Shown here one piece after another: positions 8,769 through 17,506 of a stretch of DNA of 64,000 nucleotides (its first letter is position 1; each line of letters opens with the position of its first letter). The translations under genes and the position numbers were made by a program. The notes below the pieces were generated by a model, which did not search any database, was not told the origin of the DNA, and was given only the letters and a program-made list of their open reading frames with translations. The DNA is from Azospirillum agricola. GTDB lineage: Bacteria; Pseudomonadota; Alphaproteobacteria; Azospirillales; Azospirillaceae. The stretch is from assembly GCF_017876095.1 (NCBI RefSeq), contig NZ_JAGINM010000001.1:310001-374000 (forward strand), given 5' to 3'.

Positions 8769-9521
8769 ATGGCCGGTCATTCCCAGTTCAAGAACATCAT
8801 GCACCGCAAGGGCGCGCAGGACGCCAAGCGGTCCAAGATCTTCAACAAGCTCGCCCGCGAGATCACCGTGGCGGCCAAGTCGGGGCTTCCCGACCCGGCG
8901 GCCAACCCGCGCCTGCGCGCCGCCATCCTGGCCGGTCGCCAGCAGAACATGCCGCGTGACCGCATCGACCGCGCCATCAAGCAGGGCACGCCCGGCGGCG
9001 GCGACGACACCAACTACGAGGAGGTGCGGTACGAGGGCTACGGTCCCGGCGGCACCGCGCTGATCGTCGAGGCGCTGACCGACAACCGCAACCGCACCGC
9101 GTCCGAAGTGCGCTCCGCCTTCACCAAGCATGGTGGCAGCCTGGGCGAGACCGGTTCGGTCAACTTCATGTTCAACCGCATCGGCGCCATCTACTACCCG
9201 GCCGCGTCGGCGGACGCCGACGCGATGTTCGAGGTCGCGCTTGAGGCCGGCGCCGACAACGTCGAATCCGACGAGAACGGCCATGAGGTGACCACCGCGG
9301 TGGAGAGCTTCGGCACGGTCCGCGACGCGCTGGAGGCCAAGTTCGGCGCGCCGGAGAGCGCGCGGCTGACCTGGCGTCCGCTCAACACGGTGGCCCCGTC
9401 CGAGGACGCCGCCGCCAGCCTGCTGAAGCTGATCGACGTGCTGGAGGACAACGACGACGTCCAGGTGGTCGAGGGCAACTTCGACATCTCCGACGAGCTG
9501 ATGCAGAAGCTGACGGCCTGA
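8769..9521 (+). CDS. yebC: YebC/PmpR-family regulatory protein
   Basis: The 250-aa protein starts '[18 protein letters not shown]' and has '[17 protein letters not shown]', '[14 protein letters not shown]', '[19 protein letters not shown]' and '[19 protein letters not shown]', all hallmarks of the YebC/TACO1 family. Members bind DNA as regulators (PmpR), and related proteins assist translation at difficult motifs. yebC next to ruvC is the usual arrangement in proteobacteria. It has its own ~200-bp upstream gap (8572-8768), where a TTGACT at 8643 could be a -35 element. Confidence 0.93.
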   Translation: MAGHSQFKNIMHRKGAQDAKRSKIFNKLAREITVAAKSGLPDPAANPRLRAAILAGRQQNMPRDRIDRAIKQGTPGGGDDTNYEEVRYEGYGPGGTALIVEALTDNRNRTASEVRSAFTKHGGSLGETGSVNFMFNRIGAIYYPAASADADAMFEVALEAGADNVESDENGHEVTTAVESFGTVRDALEAKFGAPESARLTWRPLNTVAPSEDAAASLLKLIDVLEDNDDVQVVEGNFDISDELMQKLTA

Positions 9522-9579
9522 CGACCGGGCCGAGCGGCGGGAGATCGGGGCTGTGTTTGCGCAGGCCGGACGGGACGGA

Positions 9580-10641
9580 ATGGCGATGCCTTCGCCCACT
9601 TCATCGCGGGTCCGCCTGCTGGGGCTCGATCCCGGCCTGCGACACACCGGCTGGGGAATCATCGACGTGGCGGGCAACCGCCTGAGCCATGTCGCCGACG
9701 GCGCCGTTCATTCCGACGCCAATTGTTCGCTCGCCGAGCGGCTGGTGCAGCTTCACGACGCCCTGACGGCGGTGCTGGAGCGCTACGGCCCCGACGAGGC
9801 GGCGGTCGAGGAGACCTTCGTCAACGCCAACGCCGTCTCGACGCTCAAGCTGGGGCAGGCCCGCGCGGTGGCTCTGCTGGTGCCGGCGCTGGCCGGTCTG
9901 GCGGTGGCGGAATACGCCAACAACATGGTGAAGAAGGCGGTGGTCGGGCAGGGCCGGGCCGAGAAGGCGCAGGTGCAGACGATGGTCCGCCTGCTGCTTC
10001 CCGGCTGCGAGATCACCACCCCCGACGCCGCCGACGCCCTGGCCGTGGCGATCTGCCACGCCCACCATAGGTCGAGCTGGGCGATGTGGCGGCGGAACGA
10101 TGCCCTCTCCCGTCCCGGGAGAGGGAGGGGACCCGCCGAAGGCGGGGAGGGTGAGGGGCTATCGGCCGCTGCACGCCTGCCCACCCAGGCCAAGCGCTAC
10201 CCCACCCCGTGGGAAACTGAACGCGCCCGAGTCCTGCGCCGCGACTCCACCGATGTGGAAAAGCTCCTGTGGCAACGGCTGCGCAACACCCAGCTCGGCG
10301 CCAAATTCCGCCGCCAAGAGCCGATCTTTGGTTTCACCGTCGATTTCGTGTCGCACGATCACCGGCTGATCGTCGAACTCGACGGCGGCCAGCACGCCGA
10401 GCAGACCGCCGCGCACGACGCGCGACGCGCCAAGCTTCTGGAACAGGCGGGCTTCCGCATTCTCCGCTTCTGGAACAACGACGTGGCTGACAATCTCGAA
10501 GGCGTGCTCACCGCCATCAAGGCGCGGCTCGACGAAACCTCGGTTCTGCGGCGGCCGGTCGCCACCGATAGCCCCTCACCCGGCCCTGCGGGCCACCCTC
10601 TCCCGGGGCGGGAGAGGGATTTGGAGGACGAGCGCGCATGA
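9580..10641 (+). CDS. ruvC: RuvC Holliday-junction resolvase fused to a DUF559 nuclease-like domain
   Basis: The N-terminal ~174 residues are a complete RuvC resolvase with all four catalytic acids: '[14 protein letters not shown]' (Asp), 'AAVEETFVN' (Glu) and '[13 protein letters not shown]' (Asp, Asp). RuvC cuts Holliday junctions bound by RuvAB. Ordinary RuvC ends about here at ~170-180 aa. This frame continues through a low-complexity Gly/Arg linker into a DUF559 domain (about residues 205-325): '[20 protein letters not shown]', '[20 protein letters not shown]', '[12 protein letters not shown]'. That domain has a Vsr/PD-(D/E)XK-like nuclease fold with Asp and Glu-x-Asp present. A Pro/Gly/Arg tail follows. 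Total length is 353 aa. The extra part corresponds to a 516-bp inserted cassette (10103-10618). The stop still overlaps the ruvA start by 4 bp (ATGA). The ATG at 9580 was chosen over an upstream GTG at 9553. Confidence 0.88.
   Translation: MAMPSPTSSRVRLLGLDPGLRHTGWGIIDVAGNRLSHVADGAVHSDANCSLAERLVQLHDALTAVLERYGPDEAAVEETFVNANAVSTLKLGQARAVALLVPALAGLAVAEYANNMVKKAVVGQGRAEKAQVQTMVRLLLPGCEITTPDAADALAVAICHAHHRSSWAMWRRNDALSRPGRGRGPAEGGEGEGLSAAARLPTQAKRYPTPWETERARVLRRDSTDVEKLLWQRLRNTQLGAKFRRQEPIFGFTVDFVSHDHRLIVELDGGQHAEQTAAHDARRAKLLEQAGFRILRFWNNDVADNLEGVLTAIKARLDETSVLRRPVATDSPSPGPAGHPLPGRERDLEDERA
10149..10165 (+). repeat. Left copy of the perfect 17-bp inverted repeat
   Basis: GGGTGAGGGGCTATCGG; its exact reverse complement is at 10565-10581. 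It forms the inner edge of the left end of the DUF559 cassette. Confidence 0.9.
10565..10581 (-). repeat. Right copy of the perfect 17-bp inverted repeat
   Basis: CCGATAGCCCCTCACCC, the exact reverse complement of 10149-10165, immediately inside the right-hand hairpin pair of the DUF559 cassette. Confidence 0.9.
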
Positions 10642-11261
10642 TCGCCAAACTGACCGGCATCGTCGATTCCACCGGGACCGACTGGCTCATCCTCGACGTG
10701 AACGGGGTCGGCTACCTGCTGTCCTGCTCCAACCGCACCTTGTCGCGCCTCGCGGTCGGCGAGCGCGCCTCGCTGGTCGTCGAGACCTTCATCCGCGAGG
10801 AGCGCATCGTCCTGCACGGCTTCGCCGACCAGGGCGAGCGCGAGTGGTTCAAGCTGCTGACCACCATCCAGGGCGTCGGCGCCCGGCTGGCGCTGTCGAT
10901 CCTCGGCATCCTCGATCCCGACCAGCTCACCCGCGCCATCGCGTCGCAGGACAAGACCGCGCTGATCCGCGCCGACGGCGTCGGGCCGAAGGTGGCGGCC
11001 CGTATCCTCAACGAACTCAAGGACAAGGTCGGCAATCTGGCGCTCGGCCCCGCCGCGACGTCGGCCCCCGCCGGCAAGGGCGCGCCCGCCGGGGTTCCCG
11101 GCGCCAGCCCGGCGCTGGCCGACGCGGTGTCGGCGCTGGTCAATCTCGGCTACGGCCGCTCGGAAGCCTTCGGCGCGGTGGTCGCCGCCGGGCGCGTGCT
11201 GGGCGACGATGCCGGGGTGTCCGACCTGATCCGCCAAGGCTTGAAGGAGCTTAGCCAATGA
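10638..11261 (+). CDS. ruvA: Holliday junction branch migration protein RuvA
   Basis: RuvA tetramers bind Holliday junctions and load RuvB. The 207-aa protein begins '[20 protein letters not shown]' (OB fold), has '[17 protein letters not shown]' and '[20 protein letters not shown]' (helix-hairpin-helix pair), an Ala/Gly/Pro linker, and the C-terminal RuvB-contact domain '[20 protein letters not shown]'. The ATG overlaps the ruvC-fusion stop (ATGA) and the ruvA stop overlaps the ruvB start (ATGA), so translation of the three is coupled. Confidence 0.96.
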   Translation: MIAKLTGIVDSTGTDWLILDVNGVGYLLSCSNRTLSRLAVGERASLVVETFIREERIVLHGFADQGEREWFKLLTTIQGVGARLALSILGILDPDQLTRAIASQDKTALIRADGVGPKVAARILNELKDKVGNLALGPAATSAPAGKGAPAGVPGASPALADAVSALVNLGYGRSEAFGAVVAAGRVLGDDAGVSDLIRQGLKELSQ

Positions 11262-12334
11262 CCGGTCCCACCGGTGGCCCAGACCGGCTGGTCCAGCCGG
11301 GACAAGGCAGCGGCGACGGCGGCGAATCCTCGATCCGCCCGTTGACGCTCGCCGAGTTCATCGGCCAGCGGCAGGCGCGCGAGAACCTGTCGATCTTCAT
11401 CCAGGCCGCGCGCTCCCGCAACGAGGCGCTCGATCATGTGCTGCTGTTCGGTCCGCCGGGGCTGGGCAAGACGACGCTGGCGCAGATCGTCGCCCGCGAG
11501 CTTGGGGTCGGCTTCCGCGCCACCTCCGGCCCGGTGATCGCGCGGGCCGGCGACCTCGCCGCCCTGCTGACCAATCTGCAACCCCACGACGTTTTGTTCA
11601 TCGACGAGATTCACCGCCTTAATCCCGCCGTGGAAGAGGTGCTGTATCCCGCCATGGAAGATTTCCAGCTCGACCTCATCATTGGCGAAGGCCCGTCGGC
11701 GCGGTCGATCCGCATCGACCTGCCGCCCTTCACCCTGGTCGGCGCCACCACCCGCAGCGGCCTGATCACGCGCCCCTTGCGCGAGCGCTTCGGCATCCCG
11801 GTGCGGCTGCAATTCTACGAGCCGGACGAGCTGGAGCTGATCGTGCGGCGCGCCGCCGGGGTGCTCGGCATGGGCATCACGCCGGAGGGCGCGCGCGAGA
11901 TCGCCAACCGGGCGCGCGGGACGCCGCGCGTGTCGGGACGGCTGCTGCGCCGGGTGCGCGACTTCGCCGCCGTCGCCGGCGTGCCGGAGGTCGACAAGCG
12001 CGTCGCCGACGCGGCGCTCACCCGGCTGGAGGTCGACCGGCTCGGCCTCGACAGCATGGACCGCCGCTATCTCGGCCTCGTCGCCACCAACTACGGCGGC
12101 GGCCCGGTCGGCGTCGAGACGCTGGGGGCCGCGCTCGGCGAGCAGCGCGACGTGCTGGAGGAGGTGGTCGAGCCCTACCTGATCCAGCAGGGCTTCCTGC
12201 AACGGACGCCGCGCGGCCGCATGCTGACCGACCAGGGCTTCCGCTACCTCGGCCTCAACCCGCCGAGCGTCCCGGCGCGCCAGCTCGACATGCTCGACCG
12301 CCTGCCCGAGCCGGAGGAGGGCGGCGATGAATGA
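11258..12334 (+). CDS. ruvB: Holliday junction branch migration ATPase RuvB
   Basis: RuvB is the hexameric AAA+ motor of branch migration. In 358 aa it shows the N-terminal '[19 protein letters not shown]', Walker A '[13 protein letters not shown]' near residue 66, Walker B '[11 protein letters not shown]' near 113, sensor 1 '[18 protein letters not shown]' and the winged-helix end '[17 protein letters not shown]'. It overlaps ruvA by 4 bp and ybgC by 8 bp. Confidence 0.97.
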   Translation: MTGPTGGPDRLVQPGQGSGDGGESSIRPLTLAEFIGQRQARENLSIFIQAARSRNEALDHVLLFGPPGLGKTTLAQIVARELGVGFRATSGPVIARAGDLAALLTNLQPHDVLFIDEIHRLNPAVEEVLYPAMEDFQLDLIIGEGPSARSIRIDLPPFTLVGATTRSGLITRPLRERFGIPVRLQFYEPDELELIVRRAAGVLGMGITPEGAREIANRARGTPRVSGRLLRRVRDFAAVAGVPEVDKRVADAALTRLEVDRLGLDSMDRRYLGLVATNYGGGPVGVETLGAALGEQRDVLEEVVEPYLIQQGFLQRTPRGRMLTDQGFRYLGLNPPSVPARQLDMLDRLPEPEEGGDE

Positions 12335-12839
12335 GCCCATGCTTTCCGGCTGGTTCGCGGCGGACGGGTCGCACCGCTTCCCGCTGCGGGTCTATTACGA
12401 GGACACCGACGCCGGCGGCATCGTCTACCACGCCAACTACCTGCGCTTCGCCGAGCGGGCGCGGTCGGAGATGCTGACCCTGCTCGGCTTCCGCCAGACC
12501 GAGATGGCGAAAAGCGTGACAACGGAGTCGGGCGTTGTCACAGGTGTGTCATTTGCGGTACGGCGCGCGACGATCGATTTTACCGCCCCGGCCAAGCTTG
12601 AGGACACGCTTGAAGTGGACACCCGAATCGCCGATATCCGCGGTGCCTCCTTCGCAGTTGCACAAACCATCCGGCGCGACGGGCGGACGCTCGTGCGCGC
12701 CGACCTCCAGCTGGTGACGATCAACCCGGCCGGCCGGGCGGTTCGCCTGCCGGAGGCGGTGCGCGCGGCGATGGATGCCCTGCACCGGCGCCAGCTTTCC
12801 CATCCCGATACGACAACCACAGCGCAAACGCGAGACTGA
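12327..12839 (+). CDS. ybgC: Tol-Pal-associated acyl-CoA thioesterase YbgC
   Basis: This 170-aa hotdog-fold thioesterase has the family active-site stretch '[20 protein letters not shown]' (residues ~22-41, catalytic Asp in DTDAGG). YbgC proteins act on acyl-CoA or acyl-ACP near the inner membrane and are encoded first in tol-pal clusters. Here it overlaps ruvB and is 5 bp ahead of tolQ, joining the ruv and tol blocks into one transcriptional run. The C-terminal tail (from ~155) is low in structure. Confidence 0.93.
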   Translation: MNEPMLSGWFAADGSHRFPLRVYYEDTDAGGIVYHANYLRFAERARSEMLTLLGFRQTEMAKSVTTESGVVTGVSFAVRRATIDFTAPAKLEDTLEVDTRIADIRGASFAVAQTIRRDGRTLVRADLQLVTINPAGRAVRLPEAVRAAMDALHRRQLSHPDTTTTAQTRD

Positions 12840-12844
12840 CTGCG

Positions 12845-13576
12845 ATGGATGCCCTGCAAACCGCCCAGCTGGCCGGCAACGCCGCCGCGACGGCGCACGA
12901 GATCACGATCCTTGGCCTGTTCTGGCAGGCGGACGCGGTCGTCAAGATCGTGATGATGATGCTTGTCGTCGCCTCGGTCTGGTGCTGGGCGATCATCATC
13001 GAGAAGCTGATGCGCATCCGCCGGCTGAACGCCCAGGCGGACGCCTTCGAGGAGAGCTTCTGGTCGGGCGGCTCGCTGGACGCGCTGTACGACCGCATTG
13101 GCCAGAACCCGGCCGACCCGATGGCGGCGACCTTCGCCGCCGGCATGCGCGAATGGCGCCACGCCGCCGACCGCGGCATCGCCGGCACCATGAAGGGCTC
13201 GCTCCAGCAGCGCGTCGAGCGGGTGATGGCCGTCACCATCGGCCGCGAGATGGCGCGGGCCGAGCGCTACATGACCTTTCTCGCCTCGGTCGGCTCGACG
13301 GCGCCCTTCATCGGGCTGTTCGGCACGGTCTGGGGCATCATGAACAGCTTCACCTCGATCGCCGGCTCGGGCAACACCAGCCTCGCCGTGGTGGCGCCGG
13401 GCATCGCCGAGGCGCTGTTCGCCACCGCCATGGGCCTGCTGGCCGCCATTCCCGCGGTGCTGTCCTACAACAAGTTCTCGACCGACCTGGGGCGCTACGC
13501 CGACCGGCTCGACACCTTCTCGGGCGAGTTCTCGGCGATCCTGTCCCGCCACCTCGAGGAGCGGGGAGCCGCCTGA
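12845..13576 (+). CDS. tolQ: Tol-Pal system proton channel subunit TolQ
   Basis: TolQ is an inner-membrane protein homologous to ExbB/MotA. With TolR it forms the proton-driven motor that energises TolA during outer-membrane constriction. The 243-aa protein has one N-terminal membrane segment ('VVKIVMMMLVVASVWCWAII') and two C-terminal ones within the MotA/ExbB domain ('FLASVGSTAPFIGLFGTVWG' and 'IAEALFATAMGLLAAIPAVL'). TolR starts 4 bp after its stop. Confidence 0.95.
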   Translation: MDALQTAQLAGNAAATAHEITILGLFWQADAVVKIVMMMLVVASVWCWAIIIEKLMRIRRLNAQADAFEESFWSGGSLDALYDRIGQNPADPMAATFAAGMREWRHAADRGIAGTMKGSLQQRVERVMAVTIGREMARAERYMTFLASVGSTAPFIGLFGTVWGIMNSFTSIAGSGNTSLAVVAPGIAEALFATAMGLLAAIPAVLSYNKFSTDLGRYADRLDTFSGEFSAILSRHLEERGAA

Positions 13577-13579
13577 ACC

Positions 13580-14059
13580 ATGGCCGGACAACTCGCAGGC
13601 AAATCCCACGGCCGCGGCAAGCGTCGCGGCTACCGGGCGATGGCCGAGATCAACATGACGCCCTTCATCGACGTCATGCTGGTTCTGCTGATCGTCTTCA
13701 TGGTCGCCGCCCCGATGCTGACCGTCGGCGTGCCGGTCGACCTGCCCAAGACCAACGCGGCGCCGCTGGAGCAGCAGAAGGATCCGCTTTTCGTCACGGT
13801 GCAGACCGACGGGCGCGTCTTCGTCCAGGAGACCCCGGTCGAGCTGGCCAACATGGTGCCGCTGCTGATCGCCGTGACCGAGAACAACCCGGAGGCCCGC
13901 ATCCTGGTGCGCGGCGACCGGACCATCGCCTACGGCAAGATGCTGGAGGTCATGGGCACGATGAGCGCCGCCGGCTTCAAGAAGGTCGGTCTGGTCGCCG
14001 AGATGCCGAACGGCCCGACCGCGTCCACGGCGCGCGTCGGCGCCAAGCCGGTGCGTTGA
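13580..14059 (+). CDS. tolR: Tol-Pal system subunit TolR
   Basis: TolR is an ExbD-like single-pass protein. The 159-aa sequence has a basic N-terminus ('KSHGRGKRRGYRAMAEI'), then 'NMTPFIDVMLVLLIVFMVAA' (membrane helix with the essential Asp for proton conduction), followed by a periplasmic ExbD domain ending about 'MGTMSAAGFKKVGLVAE'. Its place between tolQ and tolA is the standard order. Confidence 0.95.
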   Translation: MAGQLAGKSHGRGKRRGYRAMAEINMTPFIDVMLVLLIVFMVAAPMLTVGVPVDLPKTNAAPLEQQKDPLFVTVQTDGRVFVQETPVELANMVPLLIAVTENNPEARILVRGDRTIAYGKMLEVMGTMSAAGFKKVGLVAEMPNGPTASTARVGAKPVR

Positions 14060-14074
14060 GGCGGCGGACCACCC

Positions 14075-15295
14075 ATGCGCAAGCCCCTGATCGCCTCGGC
14101 CGTGCTGCACGTCGCGCTTGTCGCGCTGATGGTGCTCGGCATGCCGCCCAGCGATCGCAAGCTCGAAATCGCCGCGTCGATCCCCATCGAGATCGTCGAG
14201 ATGGGGGAGGTCACCCAGGCCGCCCGCGTCGAGAAGGGCGAGCCGAAGCCGGCCAACGCCGCGCCGCGCCCGCCGGTGCCGGAGGCCAAGCCGGCGCCGC
14301 CCGCCCCGACGCCGCCCGACGACGAGGACGAACCGCCGCCGCCGCCCCCGCCGCCCACCCGGGCGCCGGAGCCGCCGAAGGTCGCCCAGGTGCCGCCGCC
14401 GCCGCGCGAGCCGACGCCGCCCAAGCCGGCGCCGACTCCTCCGCCGCCACCACCTCCGCCCCCACCGCCGCCGCCTCCCACGCCGGAGCCGTCGCCCGTC
14501 CCCACGCCCAAGCCGCCGGAACCCAAGCCGGAGCCGAAGCCGGAACCGCCCAAGCCGCCCGAGCCCCCGAAGCCCGAGCCGCCCAAACCGGAACCGCCCA
14601 AGCCCGAGCCGCCCAAGCCCGAACCCCCGAAGCCGGAACCGAAGAAGCCCGAGCCGCCGAAACCGGAGCCCGCCAAGCCGGAGCCGCCGAAGCAGCCGGC
14701 CAAGCCCGAACCGGCCAAGCCGGAGGTGGCGAAGGCCGAGCCGAAGAAGGACGCGCCGGCCAAGCCGCCCGAAAAGGCGCCGGCCAAGACCGATCCGCTG
14801 TCCGACCTTCTGGCCAACGTGGGCAAGATCAAGCCCTCGGACGACCCGAAGGCGGACGGCAAGGCCTCGGCCAGATCGGACAGCACGGCCAAGCCGACCA
14901 GCCAGAAGACCGCCTCGGCGGCTCCGGCGGGTGCTGCCAAGGCGGTGAACGGTCCCGACAAGCCGTTCAAGCCGTCGGGCCGGGCGCTGGACGCCATCCG
15001 CGGACAGCTCAGCAAGAACTGGAACTTCGACAGCGGCCGCAAGGACGCAGGCTCGATGCAGATCGAGATCCATGTCGAGGTCGGCCGCGACCGCTCGGTG
15101 ATCCAGGCCTACATCGACGAGAAGTACCGCTCGCGCTACATGACCGACGCCGCCTTCCGCGCGTCGGCCGACGCCGCGGTGCGCGCGGTCAAGCGTTCCA
15201 GCCCGCTGGAGCTGCTGACCAGCGAGTTCACGCCCGAGACCTATGAAAGCTGGCGCTACATCGTGTTCAATTTCGACCCGAGGGACATGTTCTGA
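14075..15295 (+). CDS. tolA: TolA, Pro/Lys/Glu-rich periplasm-spanning protein
   Basis: TolA links the TolQR motor to TolB-Pal. The 406-aa protein has an N-terminal membrane helix (about 7-23, '[16 protein letters not shown]'), a long proline-rich domain (about 55-235) with a near-uninterrupted run of prolines and tandem PPKPEP units, and a C-terminal globular TolA/TonB-like domain (about 300-406). The linker is polyproline/PKPE-based, unlike the Ala/Lys helical linker of E. coli TolA, so it is probably an extended rod. The stop is 1 bp before the tolB ATG. Confidence 0.92.
   Translation: MRKPLIASAVLHVALVALMVLGMPPSDRKLEIAASIPIEIVEMGEVTQAARVEKGEPKPANAAPRPPVPEAKPAPPAPTPPDDEDEPPPPPPPPTRAPEPPKVAQVPPPPREPTPPKPAPTPPPPPPPPPPPPPPTPEPSPVPTPKPPEPKPEPKPEPPKPPEPPKPEPPKPEPPKPEPPKPEPPKPEPKKPEPPKPEPAKPEPPKQPAKPEPAKPEVAKAEPKKDAPAKPPEKAPAKTDPLSDLLANVGKIKPSDDPKADGKASARSDSTAKPTSQKTASAAPAGAAKAVNGPDKPFKPSGRALDAIRGQLSKNWNFDSGRKDAGSMQIEIHVEVGRDRSVIQAYIDEKYRSRYMTDAAFRASADAAVRAVKRSSPLELLTSEFTPETYESWRYIVFNFDPRDMF
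14500..14722 (+). repeat. Imperfect tandem repeats encoding PPKPEP units in tolA
   Basis: Degenerate 9-15-bp units (GAGCCGCCCAAG, GAACCGCCCAAG, GAGCCGCCGAAA and variants) repeat head to tail inside the tolA linker. Such repeats are prone to length change by slippage, which would alter the reach of the periplasmic arm without a frameshift, since the units are multiples of three. Confidence 0.75.
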
Positions 15296-15296
15296 C

Positions 15297-16649
15297 ATGA
15301 CGACGAAGACGAGGCTTCTGCTGAAGTTCGCCGGTCTGACCGGCGCGCTTTTCCTCTCCCTCGGCGTTGCCGCTCCGCAGGAGGCGCGCGCCGAGTTGCG
15401 CATCGACATCACGCGGGGCGTGGTCGAACCGCTGCCCATCGCCATCACCAGCTTCGCCGGCTCCGGCGGCCGCGACGCCCAGCTCGGCGCGGACATCTCC
15501 AAGGTGATCTCGGCCGACCTGGAGCGTTCGGGCCTGTTCCGGCCGCTCGACCCGCGCGGCTTCCTCCAGACCCCCGACCAGCTGCGCAGCGGCGACCCGC
15601 GCTACCAGGACTGGAAGGCGCTGGGCGCCCAGGCGCTGGTCGCCGGCAACACGACGACCGGCGGCGACGGCCGCATGAAGGTCGATTTCCGCCTGTGGGA
15701 CGTCGCCGCCGGCCAGTACATGCACGGGCTGAGCTACACCGCCTCGCCGCAGGAATGGCGCCGCATCGCCCACATCGTCGCCGACGCCATCTACAAGCGG
15801 CTGACCGGCGAGGACGGCTATTTCGACACGCGCGTCGTCTATGTGGCCGAATCCGGCCCGGCCAACGTGCGCAAGAAGCAGCTCGCCATCATGGATCAGG
15901 ACAGTGAGAACCACCAGTTCCTGACCGACGGGCAGACCCTGGTCCTGACGCCGCGCTTCTCGCCGACGACCCAGGAAATCACGTACATGTCGTACTTCAA
16001 CAAGAAGCCGCGCGTGTACCTGTTCAACATCGACACCGGCCGCCAGGAGGTGCTGGGCGACTTCCCCGGCATGACCTTCGCGCCGCGCTTCTCGCCGGAC
16101 GGCAACCGCGTCGTCATGAGCATGGCGCGGAACGGCAACACCGACATCTACACGCTGGACCTGCGCACCCGCCGCCAGACCCAGCTGACCGACTCCCCCG
16201 GCATCGACACCGGCCCCAGCTACTCGCCGGACGGCCAGAAGATCGTCTTCGAGTCGGACCGTGGCGGCACTCAGCAGCTCTACATCATGGGCGCCGACGG
16301 TTCGGGCGTGAAGCGGCTGAGCTTCGGCGAGGGCCGCTACGGCACGCCGGTGTGGTCGCCGCGCGGCGACCTGATCGCCTTCACGCGCCAGCGGGGGAGC
16401 AGCTTTGCAATCGGCGTAATCCGTCCGGATGGGACCGGTGAGCGTATCCTCAGCGAGGGGTACCACGTCGAAGGCCCGACCTGGGCGCCCAACGGCCGCG
16501 TCATCATGTTTTTCAAGGACTTGCCGTCGGGTGACGGGCGCGGCCGCAACGCCAAGCTGTATTCGATCGACATCACGGGCGCCAACGAGCGCCGCGTGAG
16601 CACGCCGCTCGACGCCTCGGACCCGGCCTGGTCGCCCCTGATTCCATAA
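15297..16649 (+). CDS. tolB: Tol-Pal system beta-propeller protein TolB
   Basis: TolB is a periplasmic beta-propeller that switches between Pal and TolA. The 450-aa precursor has a signal peptide ending near 'APQEARA' followed by '[18 protein letters not shown]', an N-terminal alpha/beta domain, and WD40-like PD40 repeats from about residue 210 ('[20 protein letters not shown]', '[19 protein letters not shown]', '[16 protein letters not shown]'). The ATG at 15297 is preferred because it gives a proper signal sequence. Confidence 0.95.
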   Translation: MTTKTRLLLKFAGLTGALFLSLGVAAPQEARAELRIDITRGVVEPLPIAITSFAGSGGRDAQLGADISKVISADLERSGLFRPLDPRGFLQTPDQLRSGDPRYQDWKALGAQALVAGNTTTGGDGRMKVDFRLWDVAAGQYMHGLSYTASPQEWRRIAHIVADAIYKRLTGEDGYFDTRVVYVAESGPANVRKKQLAIMDQDSENHQFLTDGQTLVLTPRFSPTTQEITYMSYFNKKPRVYLFNIDTGRQEVLGDFPGMTFAPRFSPDGNRVVMSMARNGNTDIYTLDLRTRRQTQLTDSPGIDTGPSYSPDGQKIVFESDRGGTQQLYIMGADGSGVKRLSFGEGRYGTPVWSPRGDLIAFTRQRGSSFAIGVIRPDGTGERILSEGYHVEGPTWAPNGRVIMFFKDLPSGDGRGRNAKLYSIDITGANERRVSTPLDASDPAWSPLIP

Positions 16650-16820
16650 AGGTCGCCCCTTGATTCCCTAGGGGAGTAGCCCTATTTTGCGGCGGCGCGG
16701 GAGCAATGCTCAAGACAAGGGTCGGAAGTCGGGATTTCCGTCGGGGTCTGGCGGAAGTCGGCGGCTCTCGTGTTCCAGAACCGGCCAAATCAACGAGTGT
16801 CGTTTAAGGGGTCCCTGAAC

Positions 16821-17288
16821 ATGCGCATGAAGTTCCTCGCTCTCGCCGCCGTGGCGCTGCTCGCCGCCTGCGAAACCGCTCCGAAGGACGCCAACACCGG
16901 CGCCGCCACGGGCACCCAGTCCTCGATCCGTCCGGGCTCGCAGGAAGATCTGGCCGTCAACGTCGGCGACCGCGTCTTCTTCGGCCTCGACCGCATCGAC
17001 CTGTCGCCGGAAGCCCGCGCCACGCTGGACCGTCAGGCCACCTGGCTCCAGACCTACGGCTCGGTCACCGTCACCATCGAAGGCCACGCCGACGAGCGCG
17101 GCACCCGCGAGTACAACCTCGCCCTGGGTGAGCGCCGCGCCAACTCGGTGAAGAACTACCTGGCCGCCAAGGGCATCAGCCCGAACCGCGTCAAGGTCGT
17201 GTCCTACGGCAAGGAGAAGCCGGCCGTCGTCGGTTCGACCGAGGCCGCCTGGTCGCAGAACCGCCGCGGCGTGACCGTCGTCGACTGA
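16821..17288 (+). CDS. pal: Peptidoglycan-associated lipoprotein Pal
   Basis: Pal is an outer-membrane lipoprotein that grips peptidoglycan and binds TolB. The 155-aa precursor has a lipobox 'VALLAAC' (acylated Cys at residue 17) and an OmpA-like domain with 'VTIEGHADERGTREYNLALG' and 'RVKVVSYGKEKPAV'. I chose the ATG at 16821 because it gives a compact lipoprotein signal with an AAGGGG element upstream. A ~170-bp gap after tolB suggests a separate promoter in addition to read-through. Confidence 0.95.
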   Translation: MRMKFLALAAVALLAACETAPKDANTGAATGTQSSIRPGSQEDLAVNVGDRVFFGLDRIDLSPEARATLDRQATWLQTYGSVTVTIEGHADERGTREYNLALGERRANSVKNYLAAKGISPNRVKVVSYGKEKPAVVGSTEAAWSQNRRGVTVVD

Positions 17289-17312
17289 CGACGGCACCCG
17301 TCCGGGTCCGTG

Positions 17313-17354
17313 AAAAGGGCGCCGCATCCGGGACACCGGGGCGGCGCCCTTTTC
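17313..17354 (+). terminator. Rho-independent terminator after pal
   Basis: AAAAGGGCGCCGC pairs with GCGGCGCCCTTTT around a 16-nt loop, followed by CTTTG. It closes the tol-pal transcript before cpoB. Confidence 0.8.
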
Positions 17355-17506
17355 TTTGCGCGGTTTTAAGACCTTCGGCGCAGCATCCACCCGATGCGTG
17401 CCGTGCGATCTTCTGCTACACACGCGCCATCGCGTCGCCCCAATGACCCGGTACCGTCACTTTGGGTCACCCCGCCCGGACAGGGCCCGGACAGGATATT
17501 CAGCGC

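Larger units (their letters stand above)
10103..10618. mobile_element. 516-bp DUF559 cassette with hairpin ends inserted in ruvC
   Basis: Both ends have the same layout in mirror image. The left end has hairpin CCCTCTCCCG-TCC-CGGGAGAGGG (10103-10125), a second hairpin CCCGCC-GAA-GGCGGG (10132-10146) and GGGTGAGGGGCTATCGG (10149-10165). The right end has CCGATAGCCCCTCACCC (10565-10581, the exact reverse complement), hairpin GGCCC-TGC-GGGCC (10582-10594) and hairpin CCCTCTCCCG-GGG-CGGGAGAGGG (10596-10618). Between them lies one DUF559 domain in frame with ruvC. The length is 172 codons, so the host frame is kept. Removing it joins AACGATG to ATTTGGAG and gives a 181-aa RuvC ending at the same stop. 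No clear target duplication and no transposase are seen, so mobility is inferred. The internal part has no in-frame ATG before the DUF559 core. Confidence 0.7.

Noticed and set aside
10166..10564. A free-standing DUF559 gene inside ruvC
   Set aside because: There is no in-frame ATG and no ribosome site before the conserved DUF559 start. An internal GTG at 10255 would remove the first helix. The frame is continuous with ruvC, so a fusion is more likely.
14500..14722. Direct repeats resembling a CRISPR-like or satellite array
   Set aside because: The units are short, irregular, have no unique spacers and are in phase with the tolA reading frame, encoding PPKPEP units.
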